In this document: positions 23,652-23,668 of the stretch, in pieces
How positions within the stretch are numbered: position 1 is the first letter of the stretch
Layout of the letters: each line of letters opens with the position of its first letter
NCBI GenBank assembly: GCA_937877675.1
Contig: CALEIS010000139.1
Coordinates: 1-23,668 of the forward strand
Reading direction: 5' to 3'
DNA from: an uncultured Clostridia bacterium
GTDB lineage: Bacteria; Bacillota; Clostridia; Oscillospirales; Acutalibacteraceae
Length of the DNA: 23,668 nt
Translations under genes and position numbers: made by a program
Notes under the pieces: generated by a model
What the model saw: the letters and a program-made list of their open reading frames with translations, nothing else
What the model was told of the DNA's origin: nothing
Database searches by the model: none

Positions 23652-23668
23652 TTAAGGAACTGCGTTGC

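Overview
The window looks like a chromosomal segment from a low-GC, anaerobic, spore-forming Firmicute. It most resembles the gut Clostridia of the Oscillospiraceae/Ruminococcaceae type; that placement is inferred from gene style, not from a database match. The supporting signs are an AT-rich genome with strong AGGAGG-type ribosome binding sites and TTGACA/TATAAT promoters, a SpoIID sporulation hydrolase, a clostridial 2[4Fe-4S] ferredoxin, a BspA-type leucine-rich secreted protein, the darA-holB-ricT cluster, and intracellular glycosidases. It is densely coded (no gene-free stretch above about 180 bases) and holds no rRNA, tRNA, CRISPR array, transposase or integrase that I can see.

Layout. 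(1) Bases 1-1436: a back-to-back promoter pair drives a leftward gene, of which only the first codons are in the window, and a rightward CLC-type anion transporter that ends at a terminator. (2) 1480-9858: one apparent transcription unit nadB-nadC-folC-alpha-mannosidase (GH38)-secreted LRR protein, closed by a bidirectional terminator. It joins NAD and folate cofactor synthesis to a cytosolic glycosidase and a surface/secreted protein. (3) 9843-10823 (minus): spoIID, converging on that terminator. (4) 10843-16325: a probable long unit of citrate synthase, an unknown polytopic membrane protein, an AEC-family permease, the c-di-AMP receptor darA, the DNA polymerase III delta-prime gene holB, and ricT. 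No internal terminator is visible. A 56-residue ferredoxin with its own promoter follows, then two terminators back to back.

(5) 16648-20404 (minus): a four-gene leftward operon with a good promoter: a small beta-rich protein, an RlmD/RumA-like rRNA uracil methyltransferase without a TRAM domain, a 132-residue protein of unknown function, and a GH35 beta-galactosidase. (6) 20465-23571: a strong promoter, a membrane-bound UDP-sugar 4,6-dehydratase (PglF/WbpM/CapD type), then a branched-chain aminotransferase and a terminator. The last bases hold a heptamer tandem repeat that may be the edge of an intergenic repeat element cut by the window.

How the genes fit together: most are housekeeping genes (NAD, folate, citrate, branched-chain amino acids, replication clamp loading, rRNA methylation). 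Two glycosidases without signal peptides (alpha-mannosidase and beta-galactosidase) fit a glycan-using gut lifestyle in which small oligosaccharides are imported before hydrolysis. I did not find a clear new defence or mobile system. The points most worth a second look are the CLC protein's fluoride-type motifs, the mirrored divergent promoters, the citrate synthase/unknown membrane protein/AEC permease trio, the operon linking small unknown proteins to an rRNA methylase and a glycosidase, and the operator-like palindrome on the nadB promoter.
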